Below are positions 45,226 to 57,018 of a stretch of DNA of 64,000 nt, one piece after another (positions within the stretch are counted from its first letter, which is position 1; each line of letters starts with the position of its first letter). The DNA comes from Spodoptera frugiperda. Lineage: Eukaryota; Arthropoda; Insecta; Lepidoptera; Noctuidae. Both the position numbers and the translations under genes were made by a program. The stretch is from NCBI RefSeq assembly GCF_023101765.2, contig NC_064229.1:6114473-6178472 (forward strand), written 5' to 3'. The notes below the pieces were generated by a model. The model was not told the DNA's origin and did not search any database. It was given only the letters and a program-made list of their open reading frames with translations.

Positions 45226-47180
45226 CTAGAAGTAGTAGGGGTTGGGTAGCCTGGGGGCGAATAGTGGCGCGGGCGCAGCGGCCAGTACAGGGGCGGGTGC
45301 TCGGGCGAGGATGGGGGCCGGTGCGACGACTGGGGCTGGAGCGACAACCCTGGCAGGAGCTGCGACGACTAGGGGCTCGCGGCGCACAACCGCGTTAAAG
45401 CCGTTAAGAGGATCAGCAGTGTAGTCGACAATCCTCCTTGTGCCGTCGGGATCCACGACGGTGTATGATCCACTGACGAGGTCTCCGTTCCTGTGCTCCT
45501 GATGACCCTTGTAGTCACCAGTGAGTGCGTCCTGCACGTCGTACCCGTAGGAGTATTGGGGTAGAGGATCCGCGCGGACCACGGGGACAGCGGGAGCAAT
45601 GAGACTCGCGCTCGCCACGCCTACCAAGCAGATGAATACTACAATCTGAAACAACACATTGTTCTTGTTAGTATAGGAACAACAATACATTTTCTAGTGA
45701 GTCCTACTACAGTAACGCTAGTCGAAAGAATAATATATGATTCCTCAAGTTATTCTGCTAAACGACCTCGCCTGGTCTACTGTCGGTCTATTCAATATGA
45801 ATACAACAATTTCTCCTAGAATACGTTTGTAGAATAAATATGATGTATTAATATCGCAATAAATCCGTTATATAATAATAATAAGATTGGGCAACAATAT
45901 AGTGTCGCGTTGTTTACAAGTGCGTTGTGTGTGTGTGTCCACTAGCCTTGCGACATGCTTTAAACCCTTTCTTCGTAACTACACGCGACAGGAATGACAA
46001 TAGTGTAATGTATGCGCCGTTCGCGGCTGCAATTTGACTGAATCCTAATCGAGTTCTTATTGTTGCAGAAGTTTGTGTTTGTTTAATTTTAATTGAAGCA
46101 CTTTTGGTATTTTGGTGTTGTATATGGTGTGCTAAGCATTTTAAATTGTTATTTTGCTTAAAAAATAAGATTAGAAACGGTTCTAACTCTTATTGTAAGC
46201 AGATATTATCTATTTCGGAAAAAATATTTTATAACAAAAGTAATCAAACAAGGTAACAGTGATGCTCGTGCGTTGAAGTCTTTTGTATGAAAATAATAAA
46301 TCGTTTGTATTTTTATATCTACATATTACTACTGAATTTCTTTACACGTTTCGAAACTCAATATCAAATTGGGGTAAGGTAAATTATCATTTCTGATGCA
46401 CAACAGATCCCTAGGGACCACTGTTGTTAGAATTATATCATTGTTAGCTACAACAAAATAGTGCTGTAGTCGAAAGCTTTGCATTTACATACAATGATAT
46501 ATCGAAACCTCAATGCAAGTAAAGGTCGTAATAATAGCAATACATTGGCTTTCAATTAGTCATCAATAAGTGAGCATACAATGCCAGAAAAATTAAATAT
46601 ACCTTGCAACTATTTACGATTATTTTTATATTCGTACTTGACCATGAATTGAACCTTCATTAAGGTTCTTATTTAAAAAATATAGGAAGTGAAATATTAA
46701 TGTACACATTTCATTGTTATGTGTGGGGGCAAATCGAATCGAAAGCGCCAGAAAGAAGGCAGTGTCGCAAAGTGTCCCGATATGGATCGTGTTGGTCAAC
46801 ACGGCGCGCACGAGTCTGCACGAACGAGCTGCGCGTGCGACGCTCGAGTTAGATGATATCGTGATGACCGAGACTGACACGATCATTTACGAAAATTTGA
46901 TTTATCTTAGATCTTATTAGCTCCTCAAATGTATTATAAATTTTCAAAGTGCATAGAAATATCAAAGTGCACTACAAATGTTATATTATTATTTTTCACC
47001 AACACAACTTTAGTTTTCAACCCCACTTCAAAGCAAAACTAAACAATTAGAAAACTGTATCAAACAAATGAATTAAGAAAATATATCAAAACAATAAAAA
47101 CATATTATAATTTAAATAAATCCCAAAAAAAAAATTAAATTAAAAATGAATATTTTTCGCCATCTCACCTTGGAGTCCAT
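45226..47180 (-). CDS. CP-I: short RR-2 cuticular protein with large first intron
   Basis: Exon 1 is 47180-47169 (MDSK) and exon 2 is 45645-45226, giving 143 aa. The signal peptide is MDSKIVVFICLVGVASAS. RR-2 follows almost at once (DPLPQYSYGYDVQDALTG, DYKGHQEHRNGDLVSGSYT, GTRRIVDY, ADPLNGFNAVVRRE). The tail is APAPV-rich and ends in LPNPYYF. The first exon encodes MDSK instead of MAFK. Its intron, 1523 bp, is by far the longest in the array, and a G+C-rich island at 46720-46870 inside it is unexplained. The donor is GTGAGA and the acceptor TTTCAG. Confidence 0.9.
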
Positions 47181-47250
47181 GTCTGTGTGTGTGGGATAGG
47201 ATGGTCACAGTCCTCGAAGTGGAATGTGGTTCCTGATGCTCGTCCTCGCG

Positions 47251-47257
47251 TTATATA
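47251..47257 (-). promoter_or_regulatory. TATA box of CP-I
   Basis: TATATAA on the minus strand, 71 bp upstream of the MDSK start codon. It supports this distal first exon. Confidence 0.75.
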
Positions 47258-48100
47258 TCGGGCACTTCGTAACTAAGTACGTGATGGACATACAGCGCAG
47301 CTTATTGAAGAAAGTGCTACGAATTACGCGACACCGATGACTCTTGCGATACATGTTACGTTTCACGAACTGTATCAGTTGTAGGCTTTCATTGATTCGT
47401 ACAGGCTTCCGGGTTTGTTCATTGTCTAAGTATTTGTGTCTGTCTGTCTGATATCGTAGTTTTGTGGTTGGATTTCACCTCTGTTTTTGAATGAAAAGTA
47501 GTTGCTGTTTCTAATATAGAAACGCCAGTTTTAAAACTGAATAAATGATGAACATTGGATTATATTGAGGTACATTGGAATACCGGTCAATTTTATTTGT
47601 TTCTTTTTAATGATGCTGGATGCATTTGCTGCAAGGTTTATGTCGGCAAACAGCAACAAATGCAAACGAAAGCACGATTCAGTACGCATTTCTTATTTAT
47701 GTGTACGCATACATTTTTAATTTTATGAGCTATTATTTTCAATTTAACATACACACTCCTTAGGGATTTACATGTAGTATCCCTGGTTACCGTTTCACCA
47801 CATACTAACTTCTGCTATTAGACGAACTTTAGGATCCTGACTGACTGACTTTAGGCTTTACTTACTTGCTCAACTGCTCGTGTTTGATAGCTAGCAAACG
47901 AACCAGTAGTTTAGTAAGTACGTTGTTAAATCGTTCATGAATTTTAGATTTTCTTGTGTATTCTCCAGATATTAATAGCATTTAAAGGTTCTAACCAACC
48001 ATCTTTAGTTACGTAGAGTAAAAAGTAAAACTTAATAAGAAATATTCTTCTATGAATTAATTGTACTATCTTGTATTATCAAAAAAAACGACTAAACAAC

Positions 48101-48380
48101 GTCACGCCTTTTATCCCCGAAGGGATAGGCAGAGGTGCACATTACGGCATGTAATGCCGCTATACAATGTACACCCACTTTTCACCATTTGTTTATAAGT
48201 CCCATGTAATAGGGAGTGAGCCTATTGCCATATACCGGACATAATTCCAGACTCCGTGCTACTACTGAGAAATTTTCGAAAAACCGAAAAAACCCAGTAA
48301 TAATTTGCCCGACCCGAGAATCGAACCCGAGACCCCTTGCCCGGCAGTCGCAATTGCGACCACTCAGCCAACGAGGCAGT
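48101..48380 (-). repeat. tRNA-derived SINE (family SINE-A), near full length
   Basis: Minus-strand copy. The tRNA-like head is at 48300-48380 with a B box on the minus strand (GGTTCGATTC), and the tail is 'gtcacgccttttatccccga'. Confidence 0.85.
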
Positions 48381-48714
48381 ATTTGTATTATCAAATACTT
48401 TCAATAATTAAAGGTCAAATACCTCCGAAACATGGTTTTATTATTTAAGACTCTAAACATATTCCGTTTCATAGAGTTTAATTCACATCACATCTTCACA
48501 TTATCCGCCTATAATTGGCCACTGCTGACCAGAGGTATCTTTTTGCACGGGGAAGGCTTGAGCATTAATTACCACACTTGCTCAATGCGATTTGAAATTA
48601 TATAATTAGAAATTATGAGCTAAGGTTTACTTACGATGTTTTCCTATACCGATTGTCAGTGGTGTCTAAAAAATCTTAGAAAGTAAATAAGTATCACACG
48701 GAAAAAGTTACATT

Positions 48715-48755
48715 GGTACTAAACCTAACAACGACAAGTTGTTAGGTTTAGTACC
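48715..48755. repeat. Perfect 18-bp hairpin with 5-nt loop
   Basis: Arms 48715-48732 (GGTACTAAACCTAACAAC) and 48738-48755 are exact reverse complements around the loop GACAA. No repeat family or flanking duplication is seen. Confidence 0.85.
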
Positions 48756-50034
48756 CGCACCCTCATACATGAGAAATGGACATCTTAAACCTACGGGTCA
48801 TCACGAGTTCGATTCATGTGTATATTTTGTAAACGCATTATGTCCAATTTCAAGTTATACGATATCGACGCCATTAGACTTTTCCATTCTCTCCTTAAGG
48901 TACGTAACGTAAACATTATCTTAATACGACCACTTTTCATATAATTCCTCACACAGTTTCATAATATTATTTCATCTTTTATTTGATCATCTTCTTTTCC
49001 ATTCATCCCTACACATCATAGATCCATATCACTAATTACAATTGTTTCAAGTCTAGGTAAACATTTCATAGAGCGGAACAAATACCGCATACATTACATA
49101 AAATGTGTATGATTATAGCGTGCATATGAGTATAGCATGTAATTAGCATGGGAAATTCCAAATAGATTTTCATTTGCCAGCTAGGTCAAGGTAGAACGTA
49201 TTGATTTTTTCGTCGCCCGCCGTGGACAGAATTTAATTACAATTAGATACTATTAGTATTAATTATCACATGTTAGTCATCAAGACTAAAATGTTGACGT
49301 GATTAATGGATATTTGACGAAATCGTTGCAATTATCTAACGCAAGCCTACATTAATTTGACAGTATGATTAAAACAGTGCAGGAATAAGTTTCTGTATTA
49401 CGTGATGTGGGTTGTAACTAGTATTTGTTTAGTGAAGTAAACGGTTTACGAGTTTAGAATTCTTAGAAAAATAGATTGACATCAAAACTCATCTTAGGAA
49501 AGTATCTGTTGTCAATAAAACATATATTTTCTTATAAATAAATGAAAATATGAGCCATCATAATAATATTAGTTGAGTTTATAACCTGGTATCGATGGAA
49601 ATATAATTGGAAGGTCTGGGTTTAAGCTTGGTTTAGGTATATTGCTGTATAAATAGCACTTATTTTGTACTTAATTTAATTAGTATTCTGTGACATCTCA
49701 GCACAAACTTAAAGCATTGATCACTTCATTAGCTCATGAGATTTTCGATGACATGTAGTGACTCAGGTCATTGTTATTGTCCTGAAAATGTTTAATTATG
49801 CAGAGTTGATATGACACACACACGTCGATTGACGTTTTGCCAACAATGGTTGCTTTTTAATAAGCTTAGGAATGAAAATGTTTTGTGATATCTATAGAAA
49901 ACAATTAAGTTTTAATTTTCAAAAATGTATTTCATTTTGTAAAAATAATAAACAAAATTATCTAAAACTAGTAGTATGTACAATTCAAGTCTTTAGAGGT
50001 TTGCTATCGTCGGTTTGTGAGGATTGGTGATGAT

Positions 50035-51032
50035 CTACCACGCAGCTGTGTACGCAGCAGCCACTGGAGCGGAGTAGGCAGTGTAGGCGGCAGCCACTGG
50101 AGCGGGGTAGGCAGCTCTGTAGGCAGCAGCTACTGGGGCGGCGGCGTAGCGGGCAGCTACCACGGGAGCAGCGACTGGGGCAGCGGCCGCGTAGCGGGCG
50201 GCTACGACGGGAGCGGCTACAGGGGCGGCAGCGTAGCGAGCGGCTACGACTGGGGCGGCTACAGGAGCAGCAGCGTAGCGGGCAGCTACAACTGGAGCGG
50301 CTACGGGGGCGGCAGCGTAGCGGGCGGCTACGACGGGAGCGGCTACTGGGGCAGCAGCGTAGCGAGCAGCTACGACGGGGGCAGCAACGGGAGCGGCGGC
50401 ATAGCGAGCAACAGCTACGGGTGCAGCCACGGGAGCAGCTACAGGTGCGGCGGCGTAGCGTGCAGCCACCACAGCGGGCTCAGCAACGACAGCAGGTGCG
50501 GCAGCAACAAGGGGCTCTTTGCGCACCACCGCGTTGAAACCGTTCACTGAGTCCGCGGTGTAGTCGACCACTCGGCGAGTGCCGTCAGAGTCCACCAGAG
50601 AGTATTGGCCCTGCACCAGGTCTCCGTTGCGCTGCTCGGTCTGGCTCTTGTAATCACCGGTGAGAGAGTCAGCCACGTTGTATCCGAAGTTGTACTGCGG
50701 GAGAGGGTCGAACTCCTCCAGCCTGGCAGCAGCCACGGGGGCAGCATAGGCCACGGGAGCAGCGGCGATGGCCGCGGGCACCCCGCTACCGTGAGCGAGG
50801 GCCAGGATGCAAGAGAGAACTACCAACTGAAAATAAAAAAATAGGTCAATCAAGAATTTTAAAATTTAAAGATAAGTTTGAGAATTGATGTTAACACTAT
50901 GTATCTTCGAAACAACTTGAATCGTCTTCGAAACAATTTTCACAAAACACTTTTCAGGTATATTTTCACTGATTCACATATCACTGTATAACACTTCACA
51001 TATCCAACTGTAGTCCGTACCTTGAATGCCAT
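50035..51032 (-). CDS. CP-J: RR-2 cuticular protein with 13-aa tandem repeats
   Basis: Exon 1 is 51032-51021 (MAFK) and exon 2 is 50826-50035, giving 267 aa. The signal peptide is MAFKLVVLSCILALAHG. The RR-2 domain is the G/K type (EEFDPLPQYNFGYNVADSLT). The tail contains eight RYAAAPVAAPVVAA-type units of about 13 residues, then AAYRAAY and SAPVAAAYTAAW. Ala/Val/Pro repeats of this kind are common in hard-cuticle proteins and may form stacked beta structures (general knowledge). The 5' and 3' flanks match CP-K, so this is a recent tandem duplicate. Confidence 0.94.
50110..50470 (-). repeat. Coding minisatellite in CP-J, ~39-bp unit
   Basis: Eight consecutive units encode RYAAAPVAAPVVA variants. 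One unit has an extra Ala, and one near the N-terminal end of the array has PVAAPVAV. Confidence 0.85.
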
Positions 51033-51108
51033 TTCTGAGGTTTGTTGTTGTGGTGTGTTCAGGGATGCTTAGAGCTGTGAACTGTACCCTTAGTACCAAA
51101 CTAACGGC

Positions 51109-51178
51109 ATTTATAGTAGCGGCCTATGCGCTTGCCTCATCCTGGTGGCATCTCCAAATTTAAATATATTCAAGTACG
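51109..51178 (-). promoter_or_regulatory. CP-J promoter: TATA plus conserved upstream block
   Basis: TATAAAT on the minus strand (51115-51109), 77 bp upstream of the ATG. The block at 51133-51183 ('cctcatcctggtggcatctc', 'aaatttaaatatattcaagt') is also found upstream of CP-K. Confidence 0.75.
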
Positions 51179-51696
51179 CACGTCCGAGGCGGCCGCGGAC
51201 ACTAGCATTGCGAGTCGTGGTGACAACGACGGTCGAACAATACCACGTAGGTACTCTGCTATTTAAAAAAGACTTGCAATGTTTGTCCATGATAATGTGA
51301 AAAGCAAAATAAAAAATACAACTGTGTTGTCTATGATAAGAACTGCTATTGTTCACAAACGACTCAAAGATGCAACATAACCATAAAAAATCACCGTATC
51401 GAGTTCATCCTTAAAAAACATAAGTTAAATCATTGTTTTTAATAACCTAATTAATTTGTTCAAACTTTAATGTTTTAATTAACAGTTCGATACATGTTTA
51501 GCAAACATGCATACATAGGGTAACAGTAGATGGGCCACATTGAGTTTTCGTTTCAAAAGTATGACTAATCTATCGACATACTATTCGTCCGCGTTTGGCT
51601 AGCGTAATGGCACAGTCGTAGACATAATTTTAATACTAAGTTTGATTTAACGACCCATACCTGACTGTATACTGATTACCTTCAAAGGTAAGTAAA

Positions 51697-51880
51697 GTTT
51701 GTTTGTTTGATTGTTTGTTTGAACGCGCTAATCTCCGGAACTACTGGTCCGAATTGAATAATTCTTTCTTCTTCTTTGTGTTGGATAGTGCATTTATTGA
51801 GGAAGGCTATATAACATCACGCTATGACCAATAGGAGCCGAGCAGAGCGGGTGAAACCGCGCGGAAGTAGCTAGTTCCCA
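51697..51880 (-). repeat. Reverse copy of the (CAAA)n-tailed lepidopteran repeat
   Basis: The reverse complement of 'gttccggagattagcgcgtt' plus a (CAAA)n-like tract, with 'agcgtgatgttatatagcct', matches 28220-28400. Confidence 0.75.
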
Positions 51881-51959
51881 ATAAAGTTGTATTGAGAATT
51901 TCAATTATAACGTTCTAAGTAATAGTACAGATACTATTACAAAGCAATCAATAACACTG

Positions 51960-52405
51960 ATATCAATCAACAACAAGAGAGCCCTGAGAAGTATGTGTGG
52001 AGTAAAATTGAGTGATCGAGTGAAAAATAGTGTTATTAGAGAAAAGTGTGGCGAAGACGATGTAGTGACAAGGATTGAAAAGGGAATGTTATGATAGCTT
52101 GGACATGTAGTAAGGATTGATGAAAGCAGATTTACGAAAGAAATATAATAGGCGAATATGAATGGGTCCGTCGGTTAAGGGCGCTCTAGACGGACATATG
52201 GCGACCAGATTGGCGATAAATTAAAGACGGGCCAAATTAAAAGTACAATTTAATTTGGCCCAATTTTAACCGACAAGCATGCATGAAAACACTCATGACT
52301 GTTGCTGAAGCAATGGAGTATGTAAGAATCGTAATCGTAATCAATTGGCGTTCCATTGTGTCTGCCTATCCCCATAGGAGACAGACGTGTGAAGTTATGT
52401 ATGTA
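51960..52405 (+). mobile_element. Decayed RTE-type LINE reverse transcriptase C-terminus
   Basis: One frame reads RALRSMCGVKLSDRVKNSVI, then REKCGEDDVVTRIEKGML, stops, LGHVVRIDESRFTKEI, and ends WRSIVSAYPHRR. This is the conserved tail of RTE-clade ORF2 in Lepidoptera. In-frame stops and indels show it is dead. Confidence 0.8.
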
Positions 52406-52828
52406 TGATAACACTTCTAGCAAAATAGTGTCCTATAATAGCTAAGATATTATCTATTTTATACGGTAAGCAAAAATACAGGATATAATATAACTTGTGT
52501 TAAGAATGTTCAACTGCGCGGTATTTTTTTACTTAAAATGCATCGAAAATTCCTTGGCACCAACCTAAGCCGTGTGGCAACTGATTGTGTTGAATTAAAG
52601 ATAAGAACACGAGCTACGAATCGTTTGCACATTACTGACATGTGTACGAGTAACATAGGAATAGCTTGAGGATATACAGGATGACTTGTTACTGGAGACA
52701 TTCTCATAAGGGACCATTACCATTTTTTTTTATCGAAGACATTAGGGTATGGAAAGCAACGGTAATTAGATAGTTATAACTAAAAACCTGTTTTACAACC
52801 CCCTAACAAATAATGCGACGTGCGTACA

Positions 52829-52949
52829 ACGTCATGCCTTTTATCCCCGAAAGGGTAAGCAGAGGTGCACATTACAAACAAAAAGCCGAAAAACGCCCAG
52901 TAATTTTTTGTCCGACCCGGGAATCAAACCCGACACCGACGAGGCACTC
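52829..52949 (-). repeat. SINE-A copy with internal deletion
   Basis: Has the tail 'atgccttttatccccgaaag' and the head 'cgacccgggaatcaaacccg', but most of the body is deleted. Confidence 0.7.
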
Positions 52950-54110
52950 AATAAAAAAATATGCCTTGGTAACAAATAACTCTATATATATATATCGTAA
53001 CATCGTTTTATCCTGCGAAACGGTATCTGTAATACACTCCCTGTTTGCCAGTATAGTCAACTGACTATTCAGACATGTGTAACTATGTAACTGACATGTG
53101 CAGTGTGTAGTATACTCCTGCCTAGTTCTTCAGAGGTTAAATAAACAAATACGATTGAAGTAAAAAAAAATTAAAGTACGCCTAGTAAATTCTTCTGTTT
53201 TTGTCATTCTTATGCTAAAAGTGAGTGAGTGACGTCTCGCTGCCTTGCATTTCTTTATAAGGTTTTAAGTGATAACGTAACACCTAAATTGATTAACCAA
53301 TTGTGATCTAGTTAGTGTTTTTTAGGAAGTCAGTGAAGTGCTGGGAAGTCTAAGCTGTGTTATAATTAAAATTTATTTCAGCTACAATTTCAAAACATCT
53401 GTTCAGGCGTTTGAACTTTCCTTTCCCTTTAATGAAAACACGAAAGCTACTTTCTCAGTATACTAATATTGATATTAGCTACATAATATTTCACATTCTA
53501 TCATTTTTATAATATTTTTTACACAGGTAAGAGGTATCTTATCGTAACCAACTTACAGCAGAGGTCATATATGAGCTCATTAAATAAAAATCAGGATGTT
53601 ACGTGGAAGATGGTTCGGCATGAATGGATCGGCTCGGTAGAAACCTTTTTAGACACATGAAACAACTCTGGCGTTGTGTTAACTGTTAACTTCTCCGGTA
53701 TTGCGGTTGGCTATGGTCAGTGATGTTTGGTGTGATGGTAGCAGAGGTGAAACATCTGCTCGTTTGTCCACCTATCCTATAAAAAAAATTGTCTTTGACA
53801 TTTTTTTCAGGATTTTTTAAAATTTAGTTTTGTTGACCATCGATTAATTGAGGTGAATTCAAACTATCAAGTTATAGTAGTCGATCTTTACTTATCTTAT
53901 AATTACTGTAACCACCAAACAAAGGTATTCGATTTTTGGATCGAGCAAAATTTTTAAATTATTTTCTTCTATTTTCAATTATTTTTAGCCCATTCTAGAC
54001 TGAGCGCTACAGTCTAGAATGCAAATATATTGGGCTAAATATATTTCAACCCTTTTGTATTTACACAATTTCAGTTTTCGTAAAAAAACAACCATTCAAA
54101 ATTTCATGAA
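52950..54110. other. Intergenic downstream of CP-K
   Basis: Contains a TA microsatellite at 52982-52995, a decayed copy of the 6236-type repeat (53616-53785) and a 12-bp inverted repeat at about 53993-54023 (cattctagactg). No exon is seen. The minus-strand AATAAA for CP-K corresponds to 54111-54116. Confidence 0.5.
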
Positions 54111-54209
54111 TTTATTTCGTTTCGTAGAAAAAATAAAATAAAAATGAAGTCGTATATACAAAACAAGTCTTTAGAGGTATACAGGTATCATTGTATCAGA
54201 TTATGGCAT

Positions 54210-55335
54210 TCAAGGGTAACGGTATCCGGCAGCTGATGATTCTACGATCTTGGCAGGAGCGGCGCGGGCGGTGGAGGCGGGGGCGGGGGCTACAGCCGTG
54301 GGTGCAGGTGCACTGTATGCTGCAGCTACGGGAGCCGCCTTGTACGCAGCCACCACGGGAGCACTGTACGCTGCAGGCAACGCCGCTGTGTACGCAGCGG
54401 GCACTGCCGCTGTGTAGGCAGCTGCCACGGGAGCACTGTACGCAGCGGGTACTGTCGCTGTGTACGCAGCTGCTACTTGAGTAGCATAGGGCACAGAGTA
54501 GGCGGCAGCAACCGGAGCAGAATACGCGGCTCTGTAAGCAGCCGCTGCAGGTGCAGCTACATAGCTAGACGCTACGTAGGGAGCGGCTGCGTAGCGAGCA
54601 GCGAATACAGGAGCAGGAGCAGCAGCTACAGGGGCAGCAGCCACAGGAGCAGCAGCTAAGGTGGCAGTAGTGTAGCGAGCGTAGACCGCGCGGGCCGGAG
54701 CAGCGACGGCATTGGCGACGTAACGGGCGTAGGCTGGCGCGGCAGTGAATTTTGCAGCAGCAACAACTGGAGCAGCCTGAGCAACGGCCACGGGGGCAGC
54801 TGCAGCGTAGCGAGCGGGAGCGAGAGCAGGGTCAGCGGCCAACACAAGGGGCTCGTTGCGCACTACTGCGTTGAAACCGTTCACTGAGTCAGCAGTGTAG
54901 TCGACCACTCGGCGAGTGCCGTCAGATTCCACCAGAGAGTATTGGCCCTGCACCAGGTCTCCATTGCGCTGCTCGGTCTGGCTCTTGTAGTCTCCGGTGA
55001 GAGAGTCAGCCACGTTGTATCCGAAGTTGTACTGCGGGAGAGGGTCGAACTCCTCCAGCCTGGCAGCAGCCACGGGGGCAGCATAGGCCACGGGAGCAGC
55101 GGCGATGGCCGCGGGCACCCCGCTACCGTGAGCGAGGGCCAGGAGGCAAGAGAGAACTACCAACTGAAAAAGAAATTAATAATTTGAAACATAACTTTCA
55201 TTTTATTTGTCACTGTAAATGTTTATTGTTTTTAATTTATTTCTTTAATCACTATTTGGAATTATTTATCACTGTTTCACATATCACTGTATTTCACTTC
55301 ACATATCCAACTGTAGTCCGTACCTTGAATGCCAT
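54210..55335 (-). CDS. CP-K: longest RR-2 cuticular protein of the array
   Basis: Exon 1 is 55335-55324 (MAFK) and exon 2 is 55163-54210, giving 321 aa. The signal peptide is MAFKLVVLSCLLALAHG. RR-2 is G/J type, with two small changes (GQYSLVESDG, VVRNEPL). The tail, over 190 residues, is Ala-rich with AAYSAP, AAYTAA and VAAAP units, less regular than in CP-J. The end, KIVESSAAGYRYP, differs from every other member. Its stop codon overlaps, on the opposite strand, a copy of the first-exon sequence ATGGCATTCAAG (54203-54214). Confidence 0.93.
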
Positions 55336-55411
55336 GTCTGGTGTTTGTGGTTGAGATGTAGTCAGGGATGCTTAGAGCTGTGAACTGTACCCTTAGTTTG
55401 ACACTAACAGC

Positions 55412-55490
55412 ATTTATAGTAGTTGTTGGAACTCTTGCCTCATCCTGGTGGCATCTCCAAATTTAAATATATTCAAGTACGCACGTACAA
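55412..55490 (-). promoter_or_regulatory. CP-K promoter: TATA plus block shared with CP-J
   Basis: TATAAAT on the minus strand (55418-55412), 77 bp from the ATG, as in CP-J. The upstream block 'cctcatcctggtggcatctc' to 'aagtacgcacg' is nearly identical to that of CP-J. Confidence 0.75.
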
Positions 55491-57018
55491 GCTAACCGAT
55501 GGGACGACTGGACAATGCCACGTAAACAATGCGGCTACTTGTGCAACACACTTGGCCTATGAAACATCGCGGTCACACCGATTCTTCGCTCAATTCACAA
55601 AATAGCTAGTTTCAGGATTTGTTTTTACAATTTTTACGGTTACAATGCTTCTAAAAGGAATCATATCGGCAAAGTGAATTGCATCACAATTGCTATTTGA
55701 ATATTTTTGTTTCAATGAAGAGATCTGAGAAGCTTCAAGGAGAGTTGTTATTTTACGTTTTCATGTAGTGACACTTGTTCAATGTATTGTATTAGTTCCA
55801 GTGTATATTATAGTGCTAATTTATAACATGTGATTGATAATATTATGTACGTGCAGATTTCTGATAATGTGCAATAACGAGATAAAACTGAGTAAGTATA
55901 AAGTAAACATTACATTATTTAATTGAAAAATAACAACGCAAACAAACAAACTATCAAGTAAATACTAAACAACTCCCTATACAAATGAATAATTACAACT
56001 CTATATTGGTTCTTTGCGAATAATCATCAATGTTATTGCATCACATGCTTTAATCTAAACGGCAAGAGTGGTCTAGTTTAATTCGGCGAACACATTTGTG
56101 GAGTCGCCGACGTTTCAAACAAGTTCGTCCGACAAAACTTGTTACAATTACGAAATAACATGTACAATGAACACGAATTGCATCCTTTGCTATGATTAAA
56201 CCAAACTTGTTCATACAAGTTGTTTCCATTATAACAAAATATCCTCTAGACTGCCAACTCTACAAGTGATACAACCAAATTAAGAACCTTCTTCTGTTAG
56301 GACGATGGTTGAAAATACAATAACATTACAGTCAAACATAGAAAGAACACTTTAAAAATTTATTTTGGGCACATATGTATAACAATATCTATTACATATA
56401 TGAATAAGGTTGACACTTGTTTAAACGTTTTGTAAATTCCCTCATTATCGCCTGTCTCTCTCATTTGCATGACAGAGAGAAGTTTTCTCAGGTGAATGTA
56501 TTCGCGAGGACGGAGGTCGTGCACTATTTTGACTGACGGCTAATGGCGGGTCGTTAGCTCGCGACAAACTTTTGGCACACCACATTAATCTTCCCTTTGT
56601 GCTCTGAAGCAGATTGTGACAACTAAACATGCTTTATGCGTCCATTTTTGTTATTTATCTATTTAGTAGTCATTGCTTAATTGAATGGGATTGAGTTAAA
56701 ATTAAGATTTTTATTTAAACTAGGTACGTTTCTTAGAAATTAAGCTTGTTTAACTATTGAAAAAATTCAATGTAACAGTTCAGGTGAATTTCAGGCTTTA
56801 GTACCATTAATGACATATTATAGTCTGAATGATCATAGATTAGCCCAGGCTAGTCTAGAAAACTAATAGTCTTTTGACAAAAAAAGAAAGTTTTACATTA
56901 AAAAATATAAAAATTATAATTTGTCTGTTACAAAACATATTTTCTTCACACAAAACGTCATTACCACCATAAAAGCTCGTTGCAGTTCACTATTATGCAA
57001 TATCTGTTTATATTTCAG

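Larger units (their letters stand above)
47258..50034. other. Intergenic between CP-I and CP-J
   Basis: It contains a full SINE-A (48101-48380) and a perfect 18-bp hairpin (48715-48755). I see no coding exon. Confidence 0.5.
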
